This document shows, one piece after another, positions 44,574 through 55,872 of a stretch of DNA of 64,000 nucleotides. Within the stretch, counting starts at the first letter, position 1, and every line of letters begins with the position of its first letter. The stretch comes from Bin22 sp965207275. Its GTDB lineage: Bacteria; Chloroflexota; Dehalococcoidia; Lucifugimonadales; UBA3495. Made by a program: the position numbers and the translations under genes. Location: NCBI GenBank assembly GCA_965207275.1, contig CBDBMH010000002.1, positions 186,001 to 250,000 of the forward strand. Reading direction: 5' to 3'. The notes under the pieces were generated by a model. The model was not told the DNA's origin. It did not search any database and worked only from the letters and a program-made list of their open reading frames with translations.

Positions 44574-47500
44574 CTAGTCGTCGTCCACGATGGTCATGGT
44601 TCCCACCGCGTCGGGCGAGACGAGGCTCCCGGGCAGGAACGCCTCCACCGCGAAGTACTCGTCCGGCTCCTCATCCTCGTCCTGCTCCAGCCACACCTCT
44701 CCCGTCAGCTCCGTCACCCCCGGCGCAAACACCAGCTCTCCCTCCGTCGTCTGGTAGTCGGACCGGTGCGCCCGGTCGTCCAGCAGGTGGTAGGCCGGCG
44801 CGGTGTACCACCGCACCCGGATCTCCTCGGTGGACGCCGCCGACAGCGCCACCCGGAACTCCAGCACGTCGCCCTCCACCGCCGAGGCGTCCGCCACGGT
44901 GACGCTGATCTCCACCTCCAGCGCGGCGTCGTCGTCGTCGGCGACGCCGACCGTGGCCGCGCCCTGGGACGAGGACACGGTGTAGCCGCTGCCCGCGTTC
45001 ACTGTCGCCGTCACCGAACCGTCGGTCTCGTCAGTACTATCGTCGGTGGTGCCCACGGTGAGGGTGACGCTGCCCGTGGTGGGGACGGTCACCGTGCGCT
45101 GGCCCGTGGCCGCGCCGTAGTCGCCGCTCTGGGACACCGTTACGCTCACGTCCAGGTTGGCCGCCGGGGCCGGGCTGGCCGTCACCGTGAAGACGGCGTC
45201 GCCGCCCTCGGTCACCCCGCTGCCCGCGCTGACGCTCACCACCGGCGTGGGAGCGGCGTCGTCGTCGGACACGGCCACCGTGGCCGCGCCCTGGGACGAG
45301 GACACCGTGTAGCCGCCGCCCGCGTTCACCGTGGCCGTCACCGACCCGTCGGTTTCGTCCGTAGTATCGTCGGTGGTGCCCACGGTGAGGGTGGCGCTGC
45401 CCGAGGTGGGTATCGTCACCGTCCGCTTCCCCGTGGTCGCGCCGTAGTCGCCGCTCTGGGACACCGTGACGCTCACGTCCAGGTTCGCGGTCGGGGCCGG
45501 GCTGGCCGTCACCGTGAAGACGGCGTCGCCGCCCTCGGTCACCCCGCTGCCGGCGGAAATGCTCACCTCGGGCGTGGGGGCGTCGTCGTTGTCGGCCACC
45601 GCCACCGTGGCCGCGCCCTGGGTCGAGGACACCGTGTAGCCGCTGCCCGCGTTCACCGTTGCGGTGACCGACCCGTCGGTCTCGTCAGTAGTATCGTCGG
45701 TGGTGCCCACGGTGAGGGTGGCGCTGCCCGAGGTGGGTATCGTCACCGTGCGCTGGCCCGTGGTGGCGCCGTAGTCGCCGCTCTGGGACACCGTGACGCT
45801 CACCGCCAGGTCCGCCGCCGGGGCCGGGCTGGCGGTCACCGTGAAGACGGCGTCGCCGCCCTCGGTCACCCCGGAACCGCCGCTGACGCTCACCACCGGC
45901 GTGGGGGCGGCGTCGTTGTCGGACACGCTGACCGTGGCCGCGCCCTGGGTCGAGGACACGGTGTAGCCGCTGCCCGCGTTCACCGTGGCCGTCACCGACC
46001 CGTCGGTCTCGTCAGTAGTATCGTCGGTGGTGCCCACGGTGAGGGTGGCGCTGCCCGTGGTGGGGACGGTCACCGTCCGCTTCCCCGTGGTGGCGCCGTA
46101 GTCGCCGCTCTGGGACACCGTGACGCTCACGTCCAGGTTGGCCGCCGGGGCCGGGCTGGCGGTCACCGTGAAGACGGCGTCGCCGCCCTCGGTCACCCCG
46201 CTGCCCGCGCTGACGCTCACCACCGGCGTGGGGGCGGCGTCGTTGTCGGACACGGCCACCGTGGCCGCGCCCTGGGACGAGGACACGGTGTAGCCGCTGC
46301 CGGCGTTCACCGTGGCGGTCACCGACCCGTCTGTCTCGTCCGTACTGTCGTCCGTGGTGCCCACGGTGAGGGTGACGCTGCCCGTGGTGGGTATCGTCAC
46401 CGTCCGCTGGCCCGTGGTGGCGCCGTAGTCGCCGCTCTGCGACACCGTGACGCTCACGTCCAGATTGGACGACGGGGCCGGGCTGGCCGTCACCGTGAAG
46501 GTGGCGTCCCCGCCCTCGGTCACCCCGCTGCCAGCGGTGACGCTCACCTCAGGCGTGGGCGGCGGAGGAGGCGTCTGCGCTGACGCCGCTTCCAGGGCCG
46601 TCAGCTCGGTCACCACCTCGTCCCAGACGGGACTGCTGTGTTTGTCCGCCATGTCCTGGGCCTCGGACGCCGTCATCGGGCCGCCCGTGACGCCGGTGCC
46701 GTCGTGCTCGCCGAAGGCCAGCAGCACCCGGTTCCAGCGGTTCACGTGGGCCGTCCCGTGCTGGGTCTGCGATGCCAGCTCCCTGACCCTGGCGACCACG
46801 TCCGGGTCCACCGTGTAGCCCGTCTGCTCCTCGACGACCGGGTCGTCGTCGTCGGCGACGCCGGCCGTCTCCGTGGACGGCGCGCCCACCGTGTAGCCGC
46901 TGCCCGCGTTGACGGTCAGCGTGACCGAGCCGTCGGCCTCGTCCACCTCGTCGTCCGTGGTGGCGATGGTCACCGTGGCGCTGCCCGACGTTGGGATGGT
47001 GACGCTGGCGGGCAGCGTCCCGTACCCGAAGTCCCCGGTCGTGGCGACCGTGACGCTCACCGCCAGGTCCGCCGCCGGGGCCGGGCTGGCCGTCACCGTG
47101 AAGGTGACGGACTCGCCCTCCGTGCCGCCGGCGGCGCCGCTGACGCTCACCACCGGCGTGGAGGCGTCGTCGTTGTCGGACACGGCCACCGTGGCCGCGC
47201 CCTGGGACGAGGACACCGTGTAGCCGCTGCCCGCGTTCACCGTGGCCGTGACCGACCCGTCGGTTTCGTCGGTAGTATCGTCGGTGGTAGCGACAGTCAG
47301 GGTGACGCTGCCCGAGGTGGGTATCGTCACCGTGCGCTGGCCCGTGGCGGCGCCGTAGTCGCCGCTCTGGGACACCGTGACGCTCACGTCCAGGTTCGCG
47401 GTCGGGGCCGGGCTGGCCGTCACCGTGAAGATGGCGTCGCCGCCCTCGGTCACCCCGCTGCCAGCGGTGATACTCACCTCGGGCGTGGGCGGCGGCGGCG

Positions 47501-50500
47501 TCTGCGCCGCGGCCGCTTCCAGGGCGGTCAGCTCGACGACCACCAGGTCCCACACCGGGCTGCTGTGATTGTCGGCCATGTCCTGGGCCTCGGCCGCCGT
47601 CATCGGGCCGCCGGTGACGCCGGTCCCGTCGTGCTCGCCGAAGGCCAGCAGCACCCGGTTCCAGCGGTTCACGTGGGCCGCGCCGTGCTGGGTCTGCGAC
47701 GCCAGCTCCCTGACCCTGGCGATCGTTCCCTGGTTGACCGTGTAGCCGCCGTCGTCGTCGGACACGACCACGACGGCCGTCCCCTGGGACGAGGACACCC
47801 GGTAGTCGAGGTTGGCGCTGGCGTCGACGGTGACCGTGACCGATCCGTCGGGCTCGTCCACCTCGTCGTTGGTGGTGGCCACCGTCAGCGCGGCGTAGCC
47901 CGCCGACGGGATGGTCACCGTCCGCTGTTCCAGGGATATCCCGGAGTCGTCGCTCTGCGACACCGTGACGCTCACGTCCAGGTCCGCCGCCGGGGCCGGG
48001 TTGGCGCTGACCGTGAAGGTCGCGTCCCCGCCTTCGGTCACGTTGCCGTCGGCGGTCACGCTGATCACCGGCACGGACGTGTTGGGCGCGGGCGTCTCGA
48101 AGTCCACCGTGAAGGTCTTCGGCGTCGCGCCGGCGGCCAGGGTCCGCACGGTGATCTGGTCCAGCTGGTTCGTCCCGTGAAGGACGGAGACCACGTAATG
48201 CGACTGCGGCTTGAGGCCGGTGAGCTGGTGCTCGGTGGCGGTGGTCGTGACTTCCGTCAGGACCGGGACGCCCGTGAAGCTCTCGTGCCAGACGACCAGG
48301 TAGGACGCGCCGTCCCCCTGCGGCTTCCAGGCGACGGTCGCCGTGGTGTCGGAGACGCGCTTGAGCTGCACCGGCGGCGGCGGCGGCAGGTCGTTGTTGG
48401 CGATATAGACCGAGGCGTAGCTCCTGAACCTGTTCAGCCGGTAGCCCTCGCCGAACCGCACCGTCGCGCCGAGCATCCCGTTGGAGCCCCAACCGGTGTC
48501 GTCGACGGTGGGGATGGTGAACGAGACGCTGCCGCCGGTGGGCACGTTCACCGTGCGCTCGCCCAGGTGCTGGGCGGCGACCACGGAGCCGGGGCCGGCC
48601 ACGCCCACCCTGACGTCCAGCGGCGCGTCGGGCGCGGGGTTCACGGTGACCGTGTAGACCGCGTCCTCGCCCTCGGTGATGGTCCCGCCGGCGGCGCTGA
48701 TCGACACCTCGGGCACCCGCTCCACGATCACCGACGCGGGCTCCGCCTCCACCGGCGAGCCCGCCGCAAGGGTGGTGAAGCGGATCACCGGGCTGGCGGT
48801 GCTCAGCTGCGTCGCGCCGTGGTCCTGGTAGTAGACCACCGCCCGGTACTCGGTGTCCGGCTCCAGGTGGCGGATGTTCCAGGCCGGGTCGTTGGGCTCG
48901 GCCCCGAACCAGGCCTCGTCGGCCGGGACGCCGGGGAAGGGCGACGTGGTGGACCAGTAGCGCACCTCGTAGCCCTCGGCGCCGACCACCCGCGGCCAGC
49001 TCAGGTCGATGCCCGTGTCCGACAGGTTGGCGTAGGTCAAATCGCCCACGCGCTCCACCACCGGGTCCGGCAGGTCGCCCAGCAGCCGCTGGCAGCCCAC
49101 GCAGGAGCCCAGCGTGCGGTGGAAGCTGAAGCTGTCGGTGCGCACCGTCTTCGGCGGCGTCTCCGTCGAGATCTGGTTGTCGCTGCGCTCGTACAGCTTG
49201 TAGCCCTCGACCTGGAAGGTCACGTTGCCGACCACGTTGGCGCCGACGTGGATGTCGACCTGGACCGGCGTGCGGCCGACCGTGACCGAGCCGGCGCTGA
49301 CGGCAGAGTCAGTTCTGAAGGTGTGCAGGTGCGAGGCGGCGGGGCTGGTGAACCAGACCCGGTGGGACCGGAAGTACTCCGACGTGCCGCTGCGCAGCAG
49401 CGCCTCGGCGAAGTCGGCGTTGATGGAGAAGCGCTTGTCCTGGTCCGCCGGCGGGTCGTTCTTCGTCCGCACCCAGAAGTAGTGCGCCTTGCGCCCGGTG
49501 TTCAGCGAGGCCGGGAAGGCCAGATTGAGCCCGCCGTCCTCGATGGAGGTCCAGGTGGTCCCGTCGTCGATGGAGAACTCCAGGGTCTGCTCCCACTGGT
49601 CGTCGTCCCTGATGATGAGCGGCACCCGCACCTCGGGGTAGTCGAAGCCTTCCACCTGGTACAGCACGCCATTTTCATAGAAGTTGTGGCCGACGGCGTG
49701 GGGCCGGTGGATCAGGAACGTCCCGTGGTCGAAGGCGTCGCTGTCCTGGCCGGCGGCGAGGCTCACCGGACGCCACTTGTTGGCGTCGCCCTCGTAGACG
49801 GACTGCGACGAGAAGGGGCAGCCGTCGTGGCGGTCCAGCAGCGGGCCGGCGGTGCTCCCGTAGCCGAAATGTATCCCATCCCGGCCAAGCCCTTCGACGA
49901 TGGGGTCGCCCAGGTTGTAGGGGCTTCTACTCCCGGTGTGGCACATCAGCCGGTCCCGGTCCGGTTGGCCCGGCCCGATGTAGCCGCCGTGGTGGCTGAG
50001 CGGCTCACCCACCTGGCTGGCGACGTAGAAGTGCCGGCGCTCGTGGGGGTCCACCGCCTGCCACTGGTAGGTCACCGCCGGGCCGCCCTCGGTCAGCGTG
50101 ATCGTGGGCGGCGGGTCGTGCCTGGTGTGGTTGGCGACCACCCAGCCCGTCGAGCACGTGTTGCCCGACACCGTGCCCTCACAGGTCCGGAACTGCACGA
50201 AGGCGTCGGCGGCCCCCAGGTTCAGGCCGATCTTGAGCGCCTCGGAGTGGGTGCTCCAGGAGACGGCGGGGTTGGGGTAGAGCGACCAGGAACTGTGGCC
50301 GTCGCCGATGCTCCAGCCCTCGGGCAGCCGCAGGCCCCGCCGGCGCTCGGAGTTCGACGCGGTGGCGCGAAGGGTGTACCTGCTGTTGGGCTGCACGGAC
50401 GCGTCGTATACGTACACCCAGTAGGTGGTGTTCGGCTCCAGCCGCAGCCCCGAACCGTCGTCGCCCTGGTAGGTGAAGGTGAAGGTCTGGTCGGCGCTGC

Positions 50501-53500
50501 CCACCGGCATGGAGGGGCGCGCCAGGTCGGCGAGGACGTCGGCGGCGGTGCTGCCCGGCGAGCCGCCGGAGCCGGCCCAGATCTGTACCCTCAGATCACG
50601 GGCGGCGTCGGAGTCGCCGATCTCGGCAAACTCGACGTCGACGCTGTTCAGGCGGTAGTGGCCGCCGTTCTTGCCCGTCGTGAACGACTGCGCGCGGTCA
50701 CGTACGGTGCTGGCAGTCGTCACATCCAACGCCGCGCCGTCCGCCTGGCCCAGGTTGCTCATCACCGCCGGCTCACCGGGCGGCGCGTTCACCGGCGTGG
50801 GCTCCACCCGGAACAGGGGCGAGATGCCGTAGAAGGCGTGGTCCTGGGTGCTGGCGACGGTGTTGTAGCTGATGGGGCCGGTGTCCGCGTCGGTGGTCGA
50901 GAACCGTCCCCGCCGGGCGTTGCTGGCGCCCAGAGGGTTCGCCTCCTTCGCACCGTCGGTGCGGGTGCCCGTCCACGGCCAGTCGTTCGAGGTGCTCCTC
51001 TCGCCGCTCTCGAAGCGCCGGTCCGCCATCGCCCAGTTCTCCCAGGTGTCGGACCAGAAGCCGGCGTTGTTCGCCGCGACCCGCTCGCCGTTCAGCCACC
51101 AGACCTCCGCGTCCGTGTGCCCGGCGTCGTTGGGGTTGGTCCGGGTGTGGTCCCGGGCGTCCACCGCGGCGGTGGAGCCCACCACCCGGAAGTGATCGGC
51201 GTAGCGCCGGACGGCGGCGTGACCGTCGCGGGCCGCCTCCCGCACGTGGGCGTCGTAGACGCCGATGTCGGCGGCGGTGGCGTCGCGGTGGTCTTCGGTC
51301 ATGAACAGCAGCCGGAACGTCTCGCCCGCGCCCAGATCGAGCGGCTTCAGCGGCCAGTCCAGGGGCACGGTGTAGGAGCCGTCCGAGTGGGGCAGCAGCC
51401 GGCCGTTGACTCCCATGGACAGAGTGGAGCCGCCGACCAGGGTGATCCAGTTGCCGCCCCCCTGCGCGCGGATGCGAGCGTCGTTGTTGATGCTCCAGCC
51501 GGGCGCCGCGCCCTCGTCCTCGGAGTTGCTCTGCGTGAACTTCACCTGGCTGTTGCCTTCCGTGAGCCCGGCTGCGTCCAGCACGACCCAGTAGCGGGTG
51601 TCCGCCTCGAGCGCGACGCCCGGGTGCGTGAAGCGGTACGTGCCGGCCTGCCGGTTCACCCAGTCGGGATTGGCCAGGGTCCCCACGACCGTGCCGGGAG
51701 CCCCGTTGGCGCCTTTGTGGACGGTGACCGTCAGCTTGGAGCCGAAGTCCTCGGTGGACCGCCTGAAGGCCACGTCCACGCTGGTCAGGGTGTACCCCGA
51801 GGGGTTGCCGCCGGTGTCGAAACCCTGCGCCAGGTCCACGTGCAGGCCCTGCACCAGGCCGCTCGACTGGCCGGTGTTCTTCACCAGCGGCGGGTCGTCG
51901 TCCCGCACCCGGACCGTCGCCGTCCCCAGCGACGTGGCCAGGTCGTAGTCCGACCCGTCCACCAGCGTCACCGTCACCGAGCCGTGGGCTTCGTCCACGT
52001 CGTCGTTGGCGGTGGCGATCTCCAGCGTCGCGGTGCCCGAGGCCGGAATGGTGACGCTGGTGGGCAGCGCGCCGTACCCGAAGTCCCCGGTCGTGGCCAC
52101 CGTCACGCTCACCGGCAGGTCCGCCGGGGGCGCCGGGGACGCCCTCAGCGTGAAGCTGGCGCTGACGCCCTCGGTGACGGCGCCGCCGCCAAGGATGCTC
52201 ACCCGCGACGGCCGCGGCTTGCTGACGCCGTCCAGGCTGATCTTCAGTGACGATACGTTGGGGGTCCACGCGCCCGTCGAGGAAGCCGTTCTCGTCCCGG
52301 CGCCGTCGGCGATGCTCCAGCCGGCCAGGCCCCCGCCGTCCTCGGCGTCCGAACCCGTCAGGCGTACCCTCGAAGAACCCTGGCCAGCGTCCATGTCGAT
52401 CACGAGGAAGTAGGTGGCGCTCCCCTCAAGGTCGATGCCCGCGCTGCTGGTGAAGGTCAGCGTCTGGTCCGAGGTGGAGGCGGGGAAGCTGGCGGGGTTG
52501 GTCAGGGTCCCCAGCGAGCTGCCCGGAGACCCGCCGGAGGCGGCGTGGATGCTGGCGGTCAGCGCCGAGGAACTGAAGGCGCTGTCGATGGTGGAGAACT
52601 CCACGTCGACGCTGTGCAGGGTGTAGCCGAAGCTGCTGCTGCCGGTGGTGAACGCCTGGTGGAAGTCATTGCCCAAAAATGAGGTGCCTCCGTCCGCCTG
52701 GCCGGTGTTGGCGACGAAGGTCTCCGTCTCGACCGTCTCGACGGCCGTGCCGTGGATGGTCATCTTGCGGGACTGGCTGAACGAGGTCCAGGCGCCCGAG
52801 GTGTTCCAGGTCCGGTAGTGGCCATCGTCGGCGATGGTGAAGCCGTCCGCGCCGCCGGCGTCCTCGGCGTCCGACGCGGTGTTCTGGATGGTGTTGGCGC
52901 CGGGGAGCAGGACCAGGGTGACGTCCAGCACCGCCCAGTACGTGGTGTTCGCCGCGAGCGCCACGCCCGAGTGCGTGAAGCTGTTCGTGCCGGCGGCGAT
53001 CGTGCCGGGCTTGGTCAGGGTGGCGACCACCGCGCCCGGCGCTCCGCTGCTGTCGCTTCTGATCTCGGCAGCCAGCTTCCCCGCCAGCGCGCCGTCGTTG
53101 ATTTGCGGAAACGAGAAGTCGACGCCCGTCAGGGTGTACCCGCCGGCGTTGGCGCCCGTCGTGAACGCCTGCGCGTGGTCGTGCTGGACGAAATTGCCGG
53201 TGCCGCCGTTCGCCTGCCCGAAGTTGCTCACCAGGAAAGGCTTGCTGACGCCGCCCAGGCTGAGTTTCATTGACGAGGCGAAGGTGCTCCACGCGCCCGT
53301 TGTGTTCCACGCTCGTCTCGAGAAACCGTCGCCGATGCTCCAGCCGGCCTGGCCTCCGCCGTCCTCGCTGTCCGAACCCGTTAGGCGCATCAACGAAGCA
53401 GACTCGGCACTGCTTAGATCGATCACCAGGAAGTACGTGGTGTTCGCCGCAAGGTCGATGCCCGCGCTGCTGGTGAAGGTCAGCGTCTGGTCCGAACTGG

Positions 53501-53968
53501 AGACGGGAAAGCTGGCGGGGTTGGTCAGGGTCCCGAGGGAATTGCCCGGAGACCCGCCGGAGTCGGCGTGGATGCTGGCGGTGAGGGACGAAGAGCTGAA
53601 GCCGCTTTGGATAGTGGCGAATTCCACGCCGACGCTGCGCAGGCTGTAGCCCGCGCTGTTGCTGCCGGTGGTGAACGCCTGGGCGAAATCATATTCCAAA
53701 TGTGTCCCAGCTAGGCTTGACTGACCGGTGTTGGCGACGAAGGTCTGCGCCGCCTGCTGCGCGCCGGCCGGCTGCGCCGGCGTCAGCGCGAACAGCGCCG
53801 CCGCCATCATTACGGCCAGGAGCAGCAGGGGCAGCGCCCACAGGGCGCGCCGCCGGGTCAGCACGACGCCCCCGGAAGTCGGGGGGGGGGGGCTGAAAGG
53901 GGTAGGTATGAAGCGTTGCCTGCTTTCCCCAGGGTCTTCAGGGTCTTCGCCATGAGCTCGGCCACCAT
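44574..53968 (-). CDS. Giant secreted repeat protein (Calx-beta/FN3-like), frame interrupted at a poly-C tract
   Basis: The continuous frame reaches from above 53968 to 44574. The best start is the ATG at 53968 (AAGGTG 7 nt upstream), which is one base out of frame with the body because of a 12-C run at 53881-53892. A GTG at 53864 (GGGGG upstream) starts in frame, giving 3096 aa. A signal helix (ALWALPLLLLAVMMAAALFAL) leads to five jelly-roll-like modules (FVANTGQ...AQAFTTG...Y.L..V.VEF), one Calx-beta and a Trp-rich domain. A central Cys-containing region and FN3-like domains (GIDLSWPRVVGAEGYEVRYW) follow, then about ten Calx-beta-like repeats (VTEGGDAVFTVTASPAP...). No sorting signal or anchor was seen. 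Probably a surface adhesin-type filament. Confidence 0.85.
44937..46571 (-). repeat. Five tandem 327-bp repeats in the giant gene
   Basis: The marker CCGTGGCCGCGCCCTGGG recurs at 44951, 45278, 45605, 45932 and 46259, a spacing of exactly 327 bp each time. Each unit encodes one 109-aa Calx-beta-like domain. Copies are nearly identical at the DNA level, so unequal recombination and assembly collapse are both possible; the true copy number may differ. Confidence 0.9.
46561..47750 (-). repeat. 927-bp higher-order repeat in the giant gene
   Basis: A ~85-aa insert (ARVRELASQTQHG.AHVNRW, then LLAFGEHDGTGVTGGPMTA.EAQDMAD) occurs twice, at about 46561-46830 and 47485-47750; the marker ATGTCCTGGG is at 46651 and 47578. 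Each lies beside one or two Calx-beta-like units, so a composite of 309 aa was duplicated as a block. Confidence 0.8.
53881..53892 (-). repeat. Poly-C tract of 12 (possible contingency site)
   Basis: Twelve G on the plus strand (C on the coding strand) lie between the strong ATG at 53968 and the signal peptide. With 12 bases the ATG frame ends after 36 codons; with 10 or 13 it joins the giant frame. Homopolymer runs this long are rare in the window. Confidence 0.85.
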
Positions 53969-54285
53969 CGCTAATCACCTTCTCGCCGCCAGGGGCCGCG
54001 TCCCGTAAACGTTGCCCAAGGTTGCCCAAAACTGGGACCTCGCCCGGCGTCGTCCATTGTTTTCTTGAAATTGTCTTCTTGAAGCAGCAATGCTCTTCAA
54101 GCAGCAATAACGATTATCCGCGAATTCGCCGCCCGCCGCAAGACGGCCGCCCGGCAGGTTCGGGCATTTTCGCCAGCCTGCCGGCGCCTGGCCGGCGCTG
54201 GTATAATCCCCCCAACCAGCCAGCCCATCGCCCACCGGGACCCCAACGCCAGGCCCGCCCAACGCCAGATCAGCCGAGGTTCGCC
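53969..54285. promoter_or_regulatory. Divergent promoter region with direct repeats
   Basis: Lies between the giant gene (minus) and the Uma2 gene (plus). CTTGAAGCAGCAAT at 54078-54091 and CTTCAAGCAGCAAT at 54095-54108 are near-identical direct repeats 17 bp apart, and a further CTTGAA lies at 54064. The helical spacing is unsuited to one face of the DNA, but the tandem arrangement is operator-like (inference). Confidence 0.45.
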
Positions 54286-55083
54286 GTGACCACCGCCGAC
54301 ACCAGCGCCAGCAGCAAGACCCCCAGGGCCCCGAAAGTCCGGCAACGCTTCCGCCTGCCCGACATACCCGACCGCGAGCCTGATGAAGTGACCCAGTTCG
54401 ACCACATTGCGAAGACCGGCAACGCCCACTACCTGGCCCAGCACCTGGGCCACCCGGAGACCACCCTGGTGGAGGCCGACCGCTGGATCGCCCCGGACGC
54501 CGCTTTCGACAAGCGCCGCGCGCGGTACCCCGACCTGCTGGTGGCCTTCGGCGCGGACCCGGCGGCCTACCGGGCCAGCAACGGCTACGTAGTAGAGGAG
54601 CAGGGGAAGGCGCCGGACTTCGTGTTGGAGGTGGCGTCGGAGAGCACGGGGGAGCATGACGTGGGAGACAAGCGGGACTACTACGAGTCCCTGGGCATAG
54701 GGGAGTACTGGCGCTTCGACGAGACCGGGGAGCACCACGGGACGAGGCTGGCCGGGGACCGGCTGGTGGAGGACCGGTACGAGCCGATAGATATAGAGGA
54801 ACTGCCCGGCGGGGCGTTGCAGGGGTACAGCCGGGCGCTGGGGCTGAACCTGCGGTGGGAGGAGGGCCGGCTGGTGTTCCGCGACCCCGCCACGGGGGAG
54901 CCCATCGCCACCCTGGAGAGCGAGCGGGCCAGGGCCGACGCTGAGCGGGAATTGCGTGTCCAGGCCGAGGCCCGGGCTGATGCTTCTGATAGCCGTGCCA
55001 ACTCTGCCGAGGCGCGCGCCGACACCGCCGAGGCCCGCAACCGGGAGTTGGAAGAGGAACTGCGCCGGTTGCGAGAAGGTTGA
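54286..55083 (+). CDS. Uma2 family endonuclease
   Basis: 265 aa from the GTG at 54286 (GAGGT 5 nt upstream); the longer upstream frame has no family match. RYPDLLVAFGADP holds the active-site Asp, and DFVLEVASESTGEHDVGDKRDYYESLGIGEYWRFD holds the E-x-(V/S)...K pattern of the PD-(D/E)xK fold (DUF820/Uma2). The C-terminal 60 aa are an alanine/arginine-rich coiled coil (ESERARADAERELRVQAEARADAS). Uma2 proteins are very common in Chloroflexota and cyanobacteria; their role is unknown. It precedes the PPOX gene by 12 bp. A broken second copy is at 62095-62636. Confidence 0.9.
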   Translation: MTTADTSASSKTPRAPKVRQRFRLPDIPDREPDEVTQFDHIAKTGNAHYLAQHLGHPETTLVEADRWIAPDAAFDKRRARYPDLLVAFGADPAAYRASNGYVVEEQGKAPDFVLEVASESTGEHDVGDKRDYYESLGIGEYWRFDETGEHHGTRLAGDRLVEDRYEPIDIEELPGGALQGYSRALGLNLRWEEGRLVFRDPATGEPIATLESERARADAERELRVQAEARADASDSRANSAEARADTAEARNRELEEELRRLREG

Positions 55084-55095
55084 GGAGGGTTCGCC

Positions 55096-55704
55096 ATGAC
55101 CATTTCCGATGGAGGGGAGTTGCGGGAGACCTACCGGCCTCCGGCGCCCCGGGCGGCGCAGAAGGTGCTGGACCGGCTGGACGAGCACTGCCGGAACTTC
55201 ATCGCCCTGTCGCCCTTCTGCGTGCTGAGCACCAGCAACGCCGCCGGCCAGCCCGACGCCTCGCCCCGGGGCGACCCGCCGGGATTCGTGCGGGTGCTGG
55301 ACGAACGGACCCTGCTGCTGCCGGACCGTCCCGGCAACAACCAGGTGGATTCCCTGCAAAACGTCGTGGCGAACCCCGGGGTGGGATTGCTGTTCTTCGT
55401 GCCGGGGATGAACGAGACGCTGCGGGTGAAGGGGAAGGCGGAGATCGTTACCGGCCAGGGGCTGCTGGGACCAATGACCGTGGGCGGGCGGGCTCCGCTG
55501 TCGGGGTTGAAGGTGACGGTGGAAGAGGCCTTCCTGCACTGCGGGAGGGCGCTGCTGCGGGGCCGTCTCTGGGACCCGTCGGCGCGGATAGAGCGGTCGG
55601 TCTATCCCAGCTACGGGCAGGTGCTGGCCGACCAGATTGCCGGGGCTGACGCCGGGCGGATTGACGCCGAGGAGGAAGAGGCCAACCGGGAGCGGCTCTA
55701 TTGA
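55096..55704 (+). CDS. PPOX-class FMN-dependent flavoprotein (MSMEG_1061-like)
   Basis: 202 aa. The split beta-barrel of the pyridoxamine-phosphate-oxidase superfamily is seen as FCVLSTSNAAGQPDASPRGDPPGFVRVLDERTLLLPDRPGNNQVDSLQNVVANPGVGLLFFVPGMNETLRVKGKA. The RPGN-x-x-x-DSLQN-x-x-NP stretch is characteristic of the MSMEG_1061 subgroup, which binds FMN or F420. The C-terminus (AFLHCGRALLRGRLWDPS) matches the group. Probably a cytoplasmic redox enzyme; substrate unknown. It follows the Uma2 gene closely and is likely co-transcribed with it. Confidence 0.88.
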   Translation: MTISDGGELRETYRPPAPRAAQKVLDRLDEHCRNFIALSPFCVLSTSNAAGQPDASPRGDPPGFVRVLDERTLLLPDRPGNNQVDSLQNVVANPGVGLLFFVPGMNETLRVKGKAEIVTGQGLLGPMTVGGRAPLSGLKVTVEEAFLHCGRALLRGRLWDPSARIERSVYPSYGQVLADQIAGADAGRIDAEEEEANRERLY

Positions 55705-55872
55705 AGAGCCGTTCCCTGATCGAATGAGGTAATCCGAAACGGCCGCCTCAGCTTGGGCCGTAATGGCAGATTGGCGGGATGCCCCGAACGATCAGCGCAG
55801 CGGCTCCTGCCAGGAGCGAGAGGCGGGGCAGAACTACCCCCTGAATGTCATACGCTTGGTACAGGTGACGAA

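Noticed and set aside
44937..47500. CRISPR-like array
   Set aside because: Repeat units are 327 bp, coding and in frame, with no spacer pattern. They are protein-domain repeats.
46638..52250. 1870-codon open frame on the plus strand
   Set aside because: It is exactly antisense to the giant protein. Its composition (HRDAHVQV, RGRAGRHRE repeats) is the complement of the GC-rich Calx-beta repeats and has no domain signature.
53900..54107. ATG at 54107 as the start of the giant protein
   Set aside because: It would put more than 80 unconserved residues before the signal peptide and lies in the divergent promoter region. The ATG at 53968 or GTG at 53864 is better supported.
54097..55539. 480-codon minus-strand frame
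   Set aside because: Antisense to the Uma2 and PPOX genes; Pro/Gln/Gly-rich without motifs.
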